Below, piece by piece: positions 23,271 through 30,992 of a stretch of DNA of 37,762 nt. The position numbers and the translations under genes are program-made. The stretch lies in IMG/VR virus record IMGVR_UViG_3300010413_002523, positions 1 to 37,762 of that record, one strand, 5' to 3'. Within the stretch, counting starts at the first letter, position 1, and every line of letters starts with the position of its first letter. The notes below the pieces were generated by a model that had not been told where the DNA came from, did no database searches, and worked only from the letters and a program-made list of their open reading frames with translations. The DNA comes from a virus.

Positions 23271-26219
23271 ATGTCATACCTGATCCCGAATTTTACATCT
23301 GGGTACAATCGCGGCGCACAGAACGTCGAGCCCTTCCCGGATCCGTTCTGTGACTATGCATCGACTGCGATGCCCTCGTCGCTACACAACGCATTCCGGT
23401 GGTGCGAGTATATCTTGCTCGCAAACGGTCCATATCGATCGGCCATCGATCGTGTTATTGCGTACCATATCACTGAGGTCGAGATCGAGGGCACCGACCG
23501 TGACGGCAAAGAGAAGTACCTCGATTACCTCAACAACACGATTGGTATTATCGCGTTGCTACGGCTTGCGGCAATGGACTACTGCTGCTTCCACGGTGAC
23601 ACGCAAGTGCCGACCCGCCAGGGAACATTTCCGATTCGTGAGCTAGTTGGGCGCACCGTGGATGTCATTTCGCGTGATGGTGTGTACCGGTCTGCGCAAT
23701 TCATGCATTACGGGCGCCAGCAGCTGATGGAGGTTACGTTGTCTGATGGACAGCGGATCCTTGCGACACCGGAGCATAAATGGCCAATCCACTGTGGATC
23801 GGGTGCGGAGACGACCGTGACTACGGCGGAGCTCAAACCCGGTCACTCACTATTCCGTACTGTAGCGCCGCGCCCTGAGAGAAATGCGGAATTTTATGAG
23901 GGCGTGCGGCATGGTTTCACATTTGGTGACGGGTCGCTTTACAACAGAAAGGCGCCTAATAAAACAACTAAGGCTGTGGCGAATTTCTTCGGCGACAAGG
24001 ACGCTGCGATGCTGCCATACTTCGAAGGGCACGGTACGTTGCCTTCGACACGGCGTATGGTTGGAAATCACACCCTCGTCAAGATTCACGGATTGCCAGC
24101 GCATTACAAGCTGCTGCCTGCCGCCGATGCCGGTGCCAGTTATTGGTATGGCTTTATTTGCGGATTTTTGGCAGCCGATGGCAGCGTGGATACGCACGGA
24201 TGCGTGGTACTGACACAAAAATCTCGTGCGACCCTGGAGGCGATCAAACGTCAGCTCCCACGAGTCGGTATGGCAGCGGGCCCTATCCGTTCTCAGGTGC
24301 GTGAGACATCACTGCCACCCGGTGCGCGTTCGTACAGGTCAACGATACATTTTTTGACCCTTCTGAAGCAGACCATAGAGCCTGCGGCGCTTTTGATTCC
24401 GCGGCACAGAGAGTTATTTGAGCGCAACTACGCACCATCAGGCTACGGTCGGCGCATAATAGTCCGCGACGTCGCGAAGACCGGTCTCGAGGACGATGTG
24501 TTTTGCTGTGTCGAACCGGAGACGCACACCTTTGTGATCGAAAATGCGGTCCTAACGTCTAATTGCTACGGCAATCATTTCGCCACTGCGATCATGCCAT
24601 TCAGACGGGCACTCTCGTGCCCAGGCTGCAGCTTTGAAGCGCCACTGAATCGTATTCATAGAAACGAAAGATTCAGCTTTTCATGGTCGGATTTCGCATT
24701 CCACGCGACGTGCCCGTTCTGCAATTACCACGGCAAATGGACGCACATCGATCGACGCTCGCACGAGGAAGACGATCTGATCATCAAGCGCTGGAGCCCA
24801 CATGAGCTAGAACTCGTATGGGATCCGTATACAGATCAGGTTGGCCATATCTGGCGAATCCCCCAGCATTACAAGCAGTATATCAGCAAAGGTACCTTGT
24901 TCCACTTGGAGCGTGCGCCATGGGAGGTGGTGCAGGCGATCAAGCACGGTACGCACATCGAGTTCAACAAAGATGTGCTGTACCACGGGAAGGAAGATAC
25001 CTTTGCCGGCGTACTCAACAAGGGTTGGGGAGTCAGCCGTGTTCTGACTAACTTCCGGCAGGCCTGGTACCTACAAGTGTTACATAGGTACAACGAGGCC
25101 ATCGGGTTGGACTACATCATCCCATTCCGCGTTCTAACGCCGGAACCACGACCTGGTGGTGCTGGCGGTGGCGGCGAGATGACTGACCCAATGTTCACTG
25201 CAGATCTAGGAGGGTTCACAGGGCAGGTAACTGCCATGCTTCGGCAGCGCAGGCGCGATCCGACGATGTGGTTCACACTGCCGTTTCCGTTGCGATACCA
25301 AGCATTAGGTGCCGAAGCAAGCCAAATGGCGCCATACCAGCTAATGGATCAGGCGCTAGACACGCTGCTATCATCCATCGGAATCCCGGTACAGTTCTAC
25401 AAGGGCGACCTTTCGATTCAGGCTGCCCCCGCTGCGCTGCGTCTGATGGAGAGCCACTGGAGCCACCTCACTCGGCTTCTGAACAACTTCTTGCAGTGGA
25501 TCTGCAATAAGATCAGCGTGGCTCTGAGTTGGGATGAAGTGACAGCACGGCTAGCACGGCCGAGCCACGCAGATGACCTGAATCGTCAACTGGCTGTGCT
25601 GCAACTTATGCTGGCTGGCCAGGTTTCCCAGACCACCGGGCTTCGCAGAGGCGTCGGGCTGGTCTTCGAGGATGAACAGAAGCGTATCCTCGACGAGCAG
25701 AAGTTCGTTGCTGAAGAGGCCCAGAAGGCCCAGGAAGAGCTTCAGGCAGCCGGGCTGGGAGATCAGCTTGCTATGGGTATGGGCGCCGTAGGCGGCGATC
25801 CTGCGGCTCTGGGAGCGGCTCTGGGCGCGCCTGGTGGCGGTCCTGCCGCCGGCGCCATGGCAGCACAACCAGCCACAGGCGCTACCGGCGCCACGGCACC
25901 GACGCCGGAACAGGCCATGATGCCGATGGACCCAGTACAAGCAGTGCTAGCACAATTGCCCACCGGGGCGGAGCAGGCCGCGTCGCCGCAAGAACTGCAG
26001 GCGATAGCGACAACCGTCGCACAGCAGCTATTCGCTATGCCTGGCGGGCAGCGACAGTCCGCGCTGCGGCAAATCAAGCAGCGCAGTCCGACGATCCATG
26101 CCATTGTCAAAAGCATGCTGGAGCAGATGGACTCACAAGCGGAAGCGCGAGGCCGTGCGGCTAGTCAGCAAACAGCGCAAATGGCGCAGCAGCAATCAAT
26201 GGCCCCGCCGCCTGTTTAA
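23271..26219 (+). CDS. Portal protein interrupted by an intein
   Basis: The portal forms the ring through which DNA enters the capsid. The precursor has 982 residues; removing the 326-residue intein leaves 656, a normal portal size. Portal-like features are the N-terminal PYRSAIDRVIAYHITEVEIEG, the YGN motif after the insertion, and a middle with GIPVQFYKGDLSIQAAPAALRLMESH followed by an aromatic helix, as in portal clip and stem regions. The Gly/Ala/Gln-rich tail (from about 830) is flexible. Unusually, a zinc-ribbon-like pair CPGC (450-453) and CPFC (481-484) lies just after the insertion site. The ATG at 23271 has AAGGA (23258-23262) eight bases upstream. The portal call rests on overall character and length, not on one signature. 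Confidence 0.82.
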   Translation: MSYLIPNFTSGYNRGAQNVEPFPDPFCDYASTAMPSSLHNAFRWCEYILLANGPYRSAIDRVIAYHITEVEIEGTDRDGKEKYLDYLNNTIGIIALLRLAAMDYCCFHGDTQVPTRQGTFPIRELVGRTVDVISRDGVYRSAQFMHYGRQQLMEVTLSDGQRILATPEHKWPIHCGSGAETTVTTAELKPGHSLFRTVAPRPERNAEFYEGVRHGFTFGDGSLYNRKAPNKTTKAVANFFGDKDAAMLPYFEGHGTLPSTRRMVGNHTLVKIHGLPAHYKLLPAADAGASYWYGFICGFLAADGSVDTHGCVVLTQKSRATLEAIKRQLPRVGMAAGPIRSQVRETSLPPGARSYRSTIHFLTLLKQTIEPAALLIPRHRELFERNYAPSGYGRRIIVRDVAKTGLEDDVFCCVEPETHTFVIENAVLTSNCYGNHFATAIMPFRRALSCPGCSFEAPLNRIHRNERFSFSWSDFAFHATCPFCNYHGKWTHIDRRSHEEDDLIIKRWSPHELELVWDPYTDQVGHIWRIPQHYKQYISKGTLFHLERAPWEVVQAIKHGTHIEFNKDVLYHGKEDTFAGVLNKGWGVSRVLTNFRQAWYLQVLHRYNEAIGLDYIIPFRVLTPEPRPGGAGGGGEMTDPMFTADLGGFTGQVTAMLRQRRRDPTMWFTLPFPLRYQALGAEASQMAPYQLMDQALDTLLSSIGIPVQFYKGDLSIQAAPAALRLMESHWSHLTRLLNNFLQWICNKISVALSWDEVTARLARPSHADDLNRQLAVLQLMLAGQVSQTTGLRRGVGLVFEDEQKRILDEQKFVAEEAQKAQEELQAAGLGDQLAMGMGAVGGDPAALGAALGAPGGGPAAGAMAAQPATGATGATAPTPEQAMMPMDPVQAVLAQLPTGAEQAASPQELQAIATTVAQQLFAMPGGQRQSALRQIKQRSPTIHAIVKSMLEQMDSQAEARGRAASQQTAQMAQQQSMAPPPV
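23586..24563 (+). mobile_element. Intein with LAGLIDADG-type homing endonuclease inside portal gene
   Basis: A protein-splicing element occupying residues 106-431 of the portal precursor. Block A is CFHGDTQV with Cys1 as first residue. Block B is ATPEHKW with the TxxH pair. Block F/G is CVEPETHTFVIENAVLTSN, ending in the terminal Asn, and Cys432 is the +1 nucleophile. The residue before Asn is Ser rather than the usual His. The centre holds two LAGLIDADG-like segments: GVRHGFTFGDGSL and WYGFICGFLAADGSV, each with an acidic residue. This suggests a DOD homing endonuclease that may still cut intein-free portal genes. Splicing would join MDYC to CYGNHF. Confidence 0.9.
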
Positions 26220-26245
26220 TACAATGAGCAAAGATCGAATCACTT

Positions 26246-27295
26246 ATGGCACCGCAGCTCGGGATCGTAACACGCTACCTGCGGAACGAGGTTACGCACG
26301 CCGCGATACACCTCGCGGAGATTACACATGAGCATGGCATCCGATCCACAATCTTCGGTGCCGGCCATGTCTGTCGTGATGTTGCTAAGCGATGGGATGC
26401 AGAGGTCGTAACAGCACAGCAGTGTCCGCTTGTTCAATGGGCAGCTGAATGTGACCATATCGTCTACACGTATGTCCCATCGCCGCGCGAAATCGCGCAC
26501 GTGCAGCACCTAGGTGTCCGTACGACCATCTTGGTGAACTGGGAAGTCCTGTTGCCTACCGATCGTGCAGGCTTCACCAGCTTCGATAACGTGATCTTTC
26601 CATTTCGGTGTGTGGCCAAAGCCATACAGAAGCACTGGCCAGCAAAGTTGCCACCGTCAGTGGTTATGCCATGGGACGTACCAGTTGGGCTCACCACGAG
26701 AGATCCATTGGAGTTGCGCGACACCGCCTGTGCGTACTTCCCACTATACGATACGCAGCCAGGGCGCTGCGATCAGTCGATTTTCGCACTGATGCAGCGT
26801 GTGTTGCTTGAGTTAGAGAACACACGCGTGCTGATTGCATGTGGCGGGGGGTGGTCGCAGTCTTCTAAGCGGGCCCTGCGTCAGCTACACAAGAAGTTCG
26901 GTGATCGCGTGGAAATCGTCATGCGCCCGAATATCTTGCAGCGGTTGCTGCTGTTCGCTCGTGCGGACCTGACTGTCTGGCCATCACGATTCGAAAGTTT
27001 CGCATTGATTGGCCTATACTCACTCTGCATGGGCACGCCCGTGCTCTCGTGGGATATCAGGCCGCAGAACGAATACCTGGAGAACCAACAAAATGCCATC
27101 CTGATACCGGCCAGAACACGCGATAACTGGCTCGGTGTCCCGGAAGTCACCGGGCGCTATCAGGATATGGCTGACGGATTGGTCGGAACCTTGCGCGACG
27201 GCGCACTTTTGGCCAAAATGAAAAAGAACACTACTACTGGTCTGGCCAGTCGTCGAAAGCAGTTCGAAGCTGGCTGGGCCAAACTTTTCCTTTGA
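26246..27295 (+). CDS. Glycosyltransferase, GT-B fold (family 4-like)
   Basis: Predicted retaining glycosyltransferase of the group 1 type. The C-terminal half carries ARADLTVWPSRFESFALIGLYSLCMGTPVLSWD (split here by reading two conserved pieces: a SRFESF segment with Glu, then LIGLYSLCMGTPVL). This is the donor-binding EX7E-type region, though the second acidic residue is replaced by the Tyr/Ser-containing helix. A Gly-rich VLIACGGGWSQSSKRAL precedes a helix in the linker region. Length 349 suits a compact GT-B enzyme. The ATG at 26246 follows the portal by 26 bases without a clear ribosome site. It differs in fold from the enzyme at 7123, so the phage encodes at least two sugar-transfer steps. 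Confidence 0.8.
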   Translation: MAPQLGIVTRYLRNEVTHAAIHLAEITHEHGIRSTIFGAGHVCRDVAKRWDAEVVTAQQCPLVQWAAECDHIVYTYVPSPREIAHVQHLGVRTTILVNWEVLLPTDRAGFTSFDNVIFPFRCVAKAIQKHWPAKLPPSVVMPWDVPVGLTTRDPLELRDTACAYFPLYDTQPGRCDQSIFALMQRVLLELENTRVLIACGGGWSQSSKRALRQLHKKFGDRVEIVMRPNILQRLLLFARADLTVWPSRFESFALIGLYSLCMGTPVLSWDIRPQNEYLENQQNAILIPARTRDNWLGVPEVTGRYQDMADGLVGTLRDGALLAKMKKNTTTGLASRRKQFEAGWAKLFL

Positions 27296-27309
27296 GGAAG
27301 GAGGATGTG

Positions 27310-27642
27310 ATGCGTTTGAGATGGTGGTTGTTTGCTGTCGCTGTGCTGATGGTCGCGATATTTGCGTTTGCGCAAGTCGCGACCGCGCAGCCGTGCCCGA
27401 CGAATGCTTGTACTCAAGTCTCCGCGCCGGCGTGTGCCACACGACCCTTGGGGGTGGTCGTCCGTTTCCTTGCGTCAGGGTGCACTTGCAGAGCCAATAA
27501 TTTGAATGCACGTCCACTCACACCAGTACGAACAGTCCTTCGCGCACGACCCGCACGGCGCCTCGTCGCCGGCACGCTCAGCACGGTACGCCGCGGCCTC
27601 GGCCGCCTCTACCGCCGTCCAGCGTTTCACAGATGCGAGTAA
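27310..27642 (+). CDS. Exported Cys- and Arg-rich small protein
   Basis: A 110-residue protein with AAGGAGG (27298-27304) five bases before the ATG at 27310. Residues 1-26 look like a signal peptide: a basic start MRLRWW, a hydrophobic stretch to about 21, and an ATA cleavage site before Gln27. The mature part begins with four Cys in 20 residues (PCPTNACTQ, PACATR), then CTC, then an Arg-rich region (VLRARPARRL, VRRGLGRLYRRP). Disulfide bonds in the periplasm and membrane disruption are possible, but this is inference. It could be a superinfection-exclusion or lysis accessory factor. The basic tail might also be a chance out-of-frame product. Confidence 0.62.
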   Translation: MRLRWWLFAVAVLMVAIFAFAQVATAQPCPTNACTQVSAPACATRPLGVVVRFLASGCTCRANNLNARPLTPVRTVLRARPARRLVAGTLSTVRRGLGRLYRRPAFHRCE

Positions 27643-27682
27643 TCGCATCATCGCAGGGATTGAAAGCTTTCTGTGAGGAACA

Positions 27683-27714
27683 TGGGGGGCCCCGCCGCGG
27701 GGCCCTCCACTTTT
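27683..27714 (+). terminator. Rho-independent terminator
   Basis: A 12-bp stem with one G:T pair (27683-27694 with 27698-27709), loop CCG, followed by C and four T. The very GC-rich core (GGGCCCCG) makes it strong. It separates the secreted protein gene from the next group. Confidence 0.88.
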
Positions 27715-27726
27715 CGTGAGGAAATC

Positions 27727-28191
27727 ATGCCTGTACCAAACCAAATAGACCATCGTGAACTCTTCCGTCGGCAGACTGCTGCCGGCACATTGCCTGATTA
27801 CACTGCCGGACGACATGGCACTGGGCGCCTGGCGCCAATTGTGCCACTACGTTTGCCGCAGCGACCGGATCTGCGCCGGCCGCAAAAGCCGACGGCGCCA
27901 GCGCCCGTGAAGCTGCCGCCACCGGCTGGCCTCGATTTCGATGAGGAAGCGGAGCGTGTTGCTGAAGAGCGGCGCTTTGTCGCCGAACAGCGGAAGCGCG
28001 AGGAAGAAGTGATGTGCCGACTCAAGCAACCACCTGCGGTGCATATCGATCCGCCGGTGGCCGAAGGAGAACTGCCCCCAGTCGCGGAAATTACAGAGAA
28101 GCCGCATGAGGATAGCGTCCTGCCGCCGATGCCACAGCACTGGACGGAGCAGACAAGCGACGAACAAGAGCGAGAAACGCCGCTGCTATGA
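27727..28191 (+). CDS. Unknown Pro-rich protein
   Basis: Not recognised. The ATG at 27727 has GAGGA (27718-27722) four bases upstream, giving 154 residues. The first 80 residues are Pro- and Arg-rich; a short Glu/Arg helix ([20 protein letters not shown]) follows; the tail is again Pro-rich and acidic. Likely a flexible linker or scaffold protein. The stop shares bases with the next ATG. Confidence 0.72.
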   Translation: MPVPNQIDHRELFRRQTAAGTLPDYTAGRHGTGRLAPIVPLRLPQRPDLRRPQKPTAPAPVKLPPPAGLDFDEEAERVAEERRFVAEQRKREEEVMCRLKQPPAVHIDPPVAEGELPPVAEITEKPHEDSVLPPMPQHWTEQTSDEQERETPLL

Positions 28192-28715
28192 CCAGACGTC
28201 GTACCCGGCGCGTCGACGGGCGCGCGCCCGGAAAGCGCAAAGGATTTGGTTATGTAATCCCATTACGCAATGTCGACGAACATGTCGGCAGGAACGCGCC
28301 ATGTCCATGCAATTCCGGCAAGAAGTTCAAACGCTGTTGCGGTAAGCCCGCGCCGCCACCCATACGCGCGGTGCCATATACAACCTTGGCGTCCAAATAC
28401 ACGCCGGAACAACGCGCTGCCGCGCATCAGTTTGTTTGCAGGTGGGGATTCGTACCGGATCTGGCCCAGTTGATGATGTTCATGGATGGTGATCACGCAG
28501 GACTTAAAGAACTCATCCTCCGAGGTATGCGCGCTATCGATACCGAACCCGGGTTCCTACACGCTGTGGAGAAGCTCGGTCGACTCGTAACAGTGAAGAA
28601 TCGTCGGCGACTCTCGGCAGAAGAATGGGCTGAATGGGAAGCGGCGATTGCAGAAGGTGCGGAAGATGCCGGAACAGTTTCGGATGCATGTCAGGGGGGT
28701 GGTACGGCGCAGTAG
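28188..28715 (+). CDS. SEC-C zinc motif protein
   Basis: A 175-residue protein with a SEC-C domain: [21 protein letters not shown], with Cys39, Cys41, Cys50 and Cys51. This is the zinc motif named after the SecA C-terminus, where it binds SecB and ribosomes. SEC-C also occurs in many stand-alone proteins of unknown role. The N-terminal 25 residues are very basic ([17 protein letters not shown]), and residues 60-150 form a helical domain I do not recognise. It could bind the ribosome, SecB or nucleic acid; the first two would make it a host-interaction protein. The start overlaps the preceding stop (ATGA). Confidence 0.88.
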   Translation: MTRRRTRRVDGRAPGKRKGFGYVIPLRNVDEHVGRNAPCPCNSGKKFKRCCGKPAPPPIRAVPYTTLASKYTPEQRAAAHQFVCRWGFVPDLAQLMMFMDGDHAGLKELILRGMRAIDTEPGFLHAVEKLGRLVTVKNRRRLSAEEWAEWEAAIAEGAEDAGTVSDACQGGGTAQ

Positions 28716-29379
28716 TGCTCGCCGGAACTCCGTAACAGTTTACGGAGATATCGTCACAGAGGGCAGCGCGGTTCCATCACCAGGTGAATTGGCAACAGTT
28801 CGCTACGAACGTGATCCATTCAGCGCGTCATTCAGCGCGTCTATACTGGAACAGAATCGCGAGGAAGCGGTCCAAGACAATCTACGACAGATGATGTGGG
28901 CGCAGGTACGTAACGTACTGCGGCACCCAATTACAGAAGGGTCGCTGGCTGGGCTCGAACAAATAGCGCGGCATCTGCGCCAGGAACTGCGCAATACCTA
29001 TGTGACGGGGCCGGCGCTTCCGGTTCCCGAAAGGCACCGGACCCTCCCGGTTGACGTCCACGATCACGTAATTCGCGCTGCGAATGCGCGCATAACCGAT
29101 CAGATTTACGCGGGCATGGGGATGCCAGCACGCGTGGCTCAAGGCGAACCCGCGCAATCGTCAGTTTCCGGCAGGCTTATGACTAGTCAAGAGTATGCAC
29201 GGCAAATGCGGGAATCAGCAGCGCGGGAAGAAATTTTCGCAGAACGCGACGAAACTACGCCAGGTAACTCGGCTAACCCAGTCCCGGAAACCCAAGGGGA
29301 AACTGATGGGCGACAACCGCGTAACATCAGAATTAGAGAGGACGCTAGCGCTCCTGTCGAAGGAGCTGATAGTTCTTGA
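28666..29379 (+). CDS. Unknown protein
   Basis: Not recognised. The ATG at 28666 has AGAAGG (28652-28657) eight bases upstream and overlaps the SEC-C gene by 50 bases; an ATG at 28684 is an alternative. The 237-residue protein has a beta start ([13 protein letters not shown]), a helical middle, and a polar acidic tail. A small tandem repeat at the DNA level encodes FSASFSAS near residue 50. Confidence 0.7.
   Translation: MPEQFRMHVRGVVRRSSARRNSVTVYGDIVTEGSAVPSPGELATVRYERDPFSASFSASILEQNREEAVQDNLRQMMWAQVRNVLRHPITEGSLAGLEQIARHLRQELRNTYVTGPALPVPERHRTLPVDVHDHVIRAANARITDQIYAGMGMPARVAQGEPAQSSVSGRLMTSQEYARQMRESAAREEIFAERDETTPGNSANPVPETQGETDGRQPRNIRIREDASAPVEGADSS
28817..28840 (+). repeat. Two tandem copies of a 12-bp unit
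   Basis: CATTCAGCGCGT occurs twice in direct tandem inside the coding sequence, producing a repeated four-residue unit (FSAS). It looks like a simple in-frame duplication. Confidence 0.7.
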
Positions 29380-29662
29380 GTGGCACCAGTGCCGTCAGGA
29401 GCTCAGTTGCGTGATATCCGAGATCGCAGGGGTCTTGAATTATCATGCAAAGCACGGTAACCTTGATGGCTGGCAGCGAGTGTGGACGGCAGCGATCGAC
29501 ACGCCCGCTGTGGAACTCGAGGAAATCTACGCGTTTTTAGCGAAGGTCGAAAGTGATTGCCGAGCCGAGGGAATTGGTGCTCCTGATCCTGGAGCAGTAC
29601 CACAAAGAGCAACTTGGCGAGCCTGGCAGGCCCGCCCAGCCGTCACCGCTAGCCAGACTTGA
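29306..29662 (+). CDS. Unknown helical protein
   Basis: A 118-residue protein with AAGGGGA (29294-29300) five bases before the ATG at 29306, overlapping the previous gene by 74 bases. It is mostly helical ([20 protein letters not shown], then CVISEIAGVLNYHAKHG). The last 25 residues lie in the overlap with the next gene and are of lower complexity. Not recognised. Confidence 0.66.
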   Translation: MGDNRVTSELERTLALLSKELIVLEWHQCRQELSCVISEIAGVLNYHAKHGNLDGWQRVWTAAIDTPAVELEEIYAFLAKVESDCRAEGIGAPDPGAVPQRATWRAWQARPAVTASQT

Positions 29663-29978
29663 TGCACAGCTATCGAGCATTGCGGAGCGTACGGCGGCGC
29701 GCAAGGGCATTGAGGATTTCGTCAAGTTCTTCCGAAAATCACTGTTGGAGAATCGGCCGCAAACGCATGTCATGTTTGCACAGGATTTCGGCGTACAGCT
29801 CGCGGACGGACAGCAGGTGCGAATCGCGCCGTTGGCGGATGAGTTGCAAGAAGGCGTGCTCGAACCGACGCTCATCCACCCAGTCACCGAAGGGCGCAGC
29901 ATCCGCGGGCAGCACGGCGTGCAGCCTAGTGAATACTTCGGGATAACAGGCACACAGGAAGAGCCATATCGCCGATGA
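29553..29978 (+). CDS. Unknown protein overlapping its neighbour by 110 bases
   Basis: A 141-residue protein from the GTG at 29553, with AAGG about six bases upstream. The overlapped N-terminal part is a coherent helix (RELVLLILEQYHKEQL), so it is believed coding; the middle has a basic helix EDFVKFFRKSLLE and the C-terminal half is beta-like. Not recognised. The stop overlaps the next ATG. Confidence 0.66.
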   Translation: MIAEPRELVLLILEQYHKEQLGEPGRPAQPSPLARLDAQLSSIAERTAARKGIEDFVKFFRKSLLENRPQTHVMFAQDFGVQLADGQQVRIAPLADELQEGVLEPTLIHPVTEGRSIRGQHGVQPSEYFGITGTQEEPYRR

Positions 29979-30268
29979 GCGCGGTGCTGCCCAAGACGAG
30001 CGTTGAAGTGAGGCAGATCCCAGATTGGCCCGGATATGCGATTGATCGCACGGGCATTGTGTGGCGCCTCGTCAACGGCAAATGGGTAAAGCTATCACCG
30101 CGCCGGACTGCTGCAGGAGCCAATGCAGTTTGGCTATCGTTGCCCTCTGGTATTGGCACCGCCACTCGTCGTGTCGCAGATCTCTACAAGGAGGTTTTCA
30201 ATAACACGCTTCCCCGAGTATCCGGAACAAAAAAGATTCCGCGTGGAGATCGGCCGTCCGGCCGATAG
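29975..30268 (+). CDS. NUMOD4-like domain protein without nuclease domain
   Basis: A 97-residue protein resembling the NUMOD4 DNA-binding module of homing endonucleases. It shows QIPDWPGYAIDRTGIVWRL (family: IPGFExYxVSxxGxVxS), then ANAVWLSLPSG (family GYxxVxLxxxG), then VADLYKEVF (family VHRLVAxAF). No HNH nuclease motif follows, so it may be a remnant or a repurposed DNA-binding protein. The start overlaps the previous stop by four bases. The family match is by eye and moderate. Confidence 0.66.
   Translation: MSAVLPKTSVEVRQIPDWPGYAIDRTGIVWRLVNGKWVKLSPRRTAAGANAVWLSLPSGIGTATRRVADLYKEVFNNTLPRVSGTKKIPRGDRPSGR
30188..30194 (+). promoter_or_regulatory. Strong ribosome binding site before a non-standard ATA codon
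   Basis: AAGGAGG (30188-30194) has no ATG, GTG or TTG at the right distance in any frame. It is six bases before an ATA codon (30201-30203) that is in frame with the gene ending at 30506. It may be chance, since it also encodes Lys-Glu in the NUMOD4-like gene. Confidence 0.3.
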
Positions 30269-30506
30269 ACCTGACATTATCATCAGGTATTATGACGATC
30301 AGGAGGAGGCACGCGAGGACTTGCAATTCATTACAATGCATCGTCCTGACGCGTGTCGCGGCATCTTGCACGATCTTGAAGGAGAATACGATCCAGTCAT
30401 TTTCCTTAAATCTGAGAACTGTCTCATGCCGAACCGCCGACATGATCCTGAAGCCTGCCGGCTATGCAAAAGTGGCGAACTTAGCGTCGACAAAGAAAGA
30501 ACATGA
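30243..30506 (+). CDS. Unknown small protein, start uncertain
   Basis: About 88 residues from the GTG at 30243. The frame is open upstream, and a start at the ATA codon 30201 with AAGGAGG would add 14 residues. An ATG at 30123 would overlap the previous gene by 146 bases. The product is acidic in the middle (YYDDQEEAREDLQF) and ends in a Cys/His group (CLMPNRRHDPEACRLC) that could bind metal. Not recognised. Its stop overlaps the next ATG. Confidence 0.62.
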   Translation: MEIGRPADRPDIIIRYYDDQEEAREDLQFITMHRPDACRGILHDLEGEYDPVIFLKSENCLMPNRRHDPEACRLCKSGELSVDKERT

Positions 30507-30988
30507 TGTTCAGATTCTCTCAGCTTTTTTGGATTGCCGTCATCGCGCTCGCGATCGGGATCAGCTATTTGGGCGCATATGAGTGCTACAAGGATGCCGA
30601 GAAAGCACGCGCATTATTGTGCCCCAAGTGCGTCGCAGCAGTTTCTGCTAGTCCGGATTCCATATTGAATGCGCCGGATCCGGGTGACAGCCTTAAGAAA
30701 CTGGTATTGCTGGCGATAGCAGCAGTGCTGGGCATAATCTTTATACTTGGCTTCGAAGCGTCCTGGGGCGTTGCGCGCCAGTTGAAGGCCGGGTGGCTGC
30801 TTGCAGGCACAATTGCGATAGCCTGGCCGATTTTGGCCTTTGCCTTCTTGCTCAGTACCGCGGTACAATGGTTGAACATACAGGTCGTCGACCCCGTGAT
30901 CTTCGCGGCTTGTGGTCGACACACGGCGCCCGCGCATCAACGACGCTCGCCGGCAAACGAAACGGCACAGCCAATGGAAGGCGACTAA
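30503..30988 (+). CDS. Membrane protein with three predicted spans
   Basis: A 161-residue inner-membrane protein. Hydrophobic segments lie at about 8-25, 67-84 and 97-120. A Cys pair (CPKC at 40-43) sits in the loop after the first span. The C-terminal 35 residues are polar. Three spans and small size are compatible with a holin, but holins usually have shorter loops, and no endolysin is adjacent, so I do not call it one. The ATG overlaps the previous stop (ATGA). Confidence 0.76.
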   Translation: MMFRFSQLFWIAVIALAIGISYLGAYECYKDAEKARALLCPKCVAAVSASPDSILNAPDPGDSLKKLVLLAIAAVLGIIFILGFEASWGVARQLKAGWLLAGTIAIAWPILAFAFLLSTAVQWLNIQVVDPVIFAACGRHTAPAHQRRSPANETAQPMEGD

Positions 30989-30992
30989 CGAC

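Noticed and set aside
30503-30988. Holin
   Set aside because: Three spans are compatible, but loops are long, no endolysin is adjacent and no spanin pair is complete.
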